From assembly GCA_003242505.1 (NCBI GenBank), contig QGUP01000129.1, forward strand, positions 1 to 6,064: DNA of 6,064 nt, in the 5' to 3' direction. Shown one piece after another: positions 5,276-6,064 of the stretch. The translations under genes and the position numbers were made by a program. The DNA is from Bacillota bacterium. GTDB taxonomy: Bacteria > Bacillota > Sulfobacillia > Symbiobacteriales > ZC4RG38. Position 1 is the first letter of the stretch. Each line of letters starts with the position of its first letter. The notes under the pieces were generated by a model that was not told where the DNA came from, made no database searches, and saw only the letters and a list, made by a program, of their open reading frames with translations.

Positions 5276-6064
5276 ATGATAGGCGTCCTTTCCGCCTTTG
5301 GACTGTCCCTCCTCCTGGCCCTGGTCCTCACCCCTGTCGCCCGGTGGGTGGCCCTGCGGATCGGTTGCCTGGACCCGGTCAAGGAGCGGGGAGTCCACAC
5401 CGAGCCCAAGCCCTACCTGGGCGGGGCGGCGATCTACCTCGCCTTCACCCTGGCGGTCCTGGCGACCGGGTGGCCTCTGGACCGGGGGGTGCTGGGGATC
5501 CTGGCCGCGGGGACGGCGACCTTCCTCATCGGCCTCGTCGACGACCTGCGGCGCCCGACCGGCATCCCCGCCCGGTACAAGTTCCTCCTGCAGGTGCTGG
5601 CGGCGGCGCTGCTGGTATATGGGTTTGACGTCCGGATCTACTGGATCAAGAACCCCTTTACCCCCAATATCCCGGACGACTACCTGTACTTTGGCCCCTG
5701 GGCCGGCCCGCTGACCATCCTGTGGCTGGTGAGCTTCACCAACATCATCAACCTGGTGGACGGCCTGGACGGCCTGGCGGCGGGGATCTCGGCCCTGGCG
5801 AGCCTGACCCTCTTCGTGGTCTCCCTCCAGCAGGGAGATGTGCGGCTGATGGTCCTGCCCGCGGCTCTGGCCGGCGCGGCGGTGGGGTTTCTCCGGTACA
5901 ACTTCAATCCGGCCAAGATCTTCATGGGGGACGCCGGGGCCCTCTTCCTCGGCTTCGCCCTCGGGGCCATCGCCATCCACAGTGTGCTGAAGAGCGCCGC
6001 GGCGGTGGGGGTGGCGGTGCCCATCCTGGCGGTGGGCCTGCCGGTGATTGACACGGCCCTGGCC
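5276..6064 (+). CDS. wecA: Polyprenyl-phosphate sugar-1-phosphate transferase, WecA/TagO type, 3'-truncated
   Basis: A polytopic membrane enzyme of the MraY/WecA/TagO family (glycosyltransferase 4). It transfers a sugar-1-phosphate, probably GlcNAc-1-phosphate from UDP-GlcNAc, to undecaprenyl phosphate on the cytoplasmic face. This starts wall teichoic acid or another envelope glycan. The frame is open for 263 codons to the window edge, with no stop; full members are about 320-360 aa. Visible motifs are R38/H41 and the following KPYLGG (45-50), the metal-site aspartates Asp89-Asp90 in GLVDD, NLVDGLDGLAAG (159-170) with Asp162 and Asp165, and NFNPAKIFMGDAG (209-221) with Asp219. About nine hydrophobic segments are seen, e.g. 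2-22, 50-66, 72-88, 146-160, 172-184, 191-206, 222-240 and the final stretch. The gene has its own promoter at 5125-5153. MraY is less likely, because MraY lies in the mur/fts cluster and the motif spacing here is WecA-like. The exact sugar is not determinable. Confidence 0.92.
   Translation, partial: MIGVLSAFGLSLLLALVLTPVARWVALRIGCLDPVKERGVHTEPKPYLGGAAIYLAFTLAVLATGWPLDRGVLGILAAGTATFLIGLVDDLRRPTGIPARYKFLLQVLAAALLVYGFDVRIYWIKNPFTPNIPDDYLYFGPWAGPLTILWLVSFTNIINLVDGLDGLAAGISALASLTLFVVSLQQGDVRLMVLPAALAGAAVGFLRYNFNPAKIFMGDAGALFLGFALGAIAIHSVLKSAAAVGVAVPILAVGLPVIDTALA

Noticed and set aside
5265..5279. Four-codon upstream frame (ATG 5265 to TGA 5277-5279) overlapping the wecA start as a regulatory peptide
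   Set aside because: Its ATG falls inside the extended Shine-Dalgarno AGGAGATGATC with no spacing, so initiation there is implausible.
5258..5980. Minus-strand open frame (240 codons) opposite wecA
   Set aside because: It is a charged, repetitive translation antisense to a gene with all WecA/MraY motifs.

Overview
The window is a very GC-rich (about 70% by eye), gene-dense bacterial segment. All nine recognised genes lie on the + strand. The order prmC – sua5 – ywlE – rpiB – ywlG – upp – dCMP deaminase – MazG-like – wecA/tagO is the conserved housekeeping neighbourhood that Firmicutes carry upstream of the ATP synthase operon (B. subtilis ywl–glyA–upp–atp region). The GC content, the GTG and TTG starts, the strong Shine-Dalgarno sequences and an arginine-phosphatase-type YwlE suggest a high-GC, possibly thermophilic Firmicute of the Thermaerobacter/Symbiobacterium/Limnochorda kind. 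That placement is inference from gene order and composition.

Positions 1-2816 hold translation and protein-quality genes plus one sugar-phosphate gene. prmC (5' end outside the window) methylates release factors. sua5 makes threonylcarbamoyl-AMP for tRNA t6A. ywlE is a predicted protein-arginine phosphatase, and rpiB a ribose-5-phosphate isomerase. sua5, ywlE and rpiB are joined by 4-base stop/start overlaps (ATGA, then TTGA), so they are probably co-transcribed and translationally coupled. ywlG (2892-3500) is a conserved protein of unknown function.

Positions 3568-5128 form a pyrimidine and nucleotide block: uracil phosphoribosyltransferase (upp), a dCMP deaminase and a small MazG-like all-alpha NTP pyrophosphohydrolase. 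Together they would salvage uracil to UMP, supply dUMP for thymidylate synthesis, and perhaps clear unwanted nucleotides. RpiB upstream feeds ribose-5-phosphate, and hence PRPP, to Upp.

At 5125-5153 there is an almost perfect housekeeping promoter (TTGACA, 17-base spacer, TACAAT). Its -35 box overlaps the MazG-like stop codon. A leader of about 115 bases follows, holding a repeated 11-base motif (TTACGGTAAGC), and then wecA/tagO, an integral-membrane polyprenyl-phosphate sugar-1-phosphate transferase that runs off the 3' end of the window. A new transcription unit for envelope glycan synthesis therefore starts here.

I see no mobile element, CRISPR array, RNA gene, defence system or clearly new biological system. 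The least explained items are the repeat-bearing leader of wecA, the MazG-like/dCMP deaminase pairing, and the uncharacterised YwlG protein.
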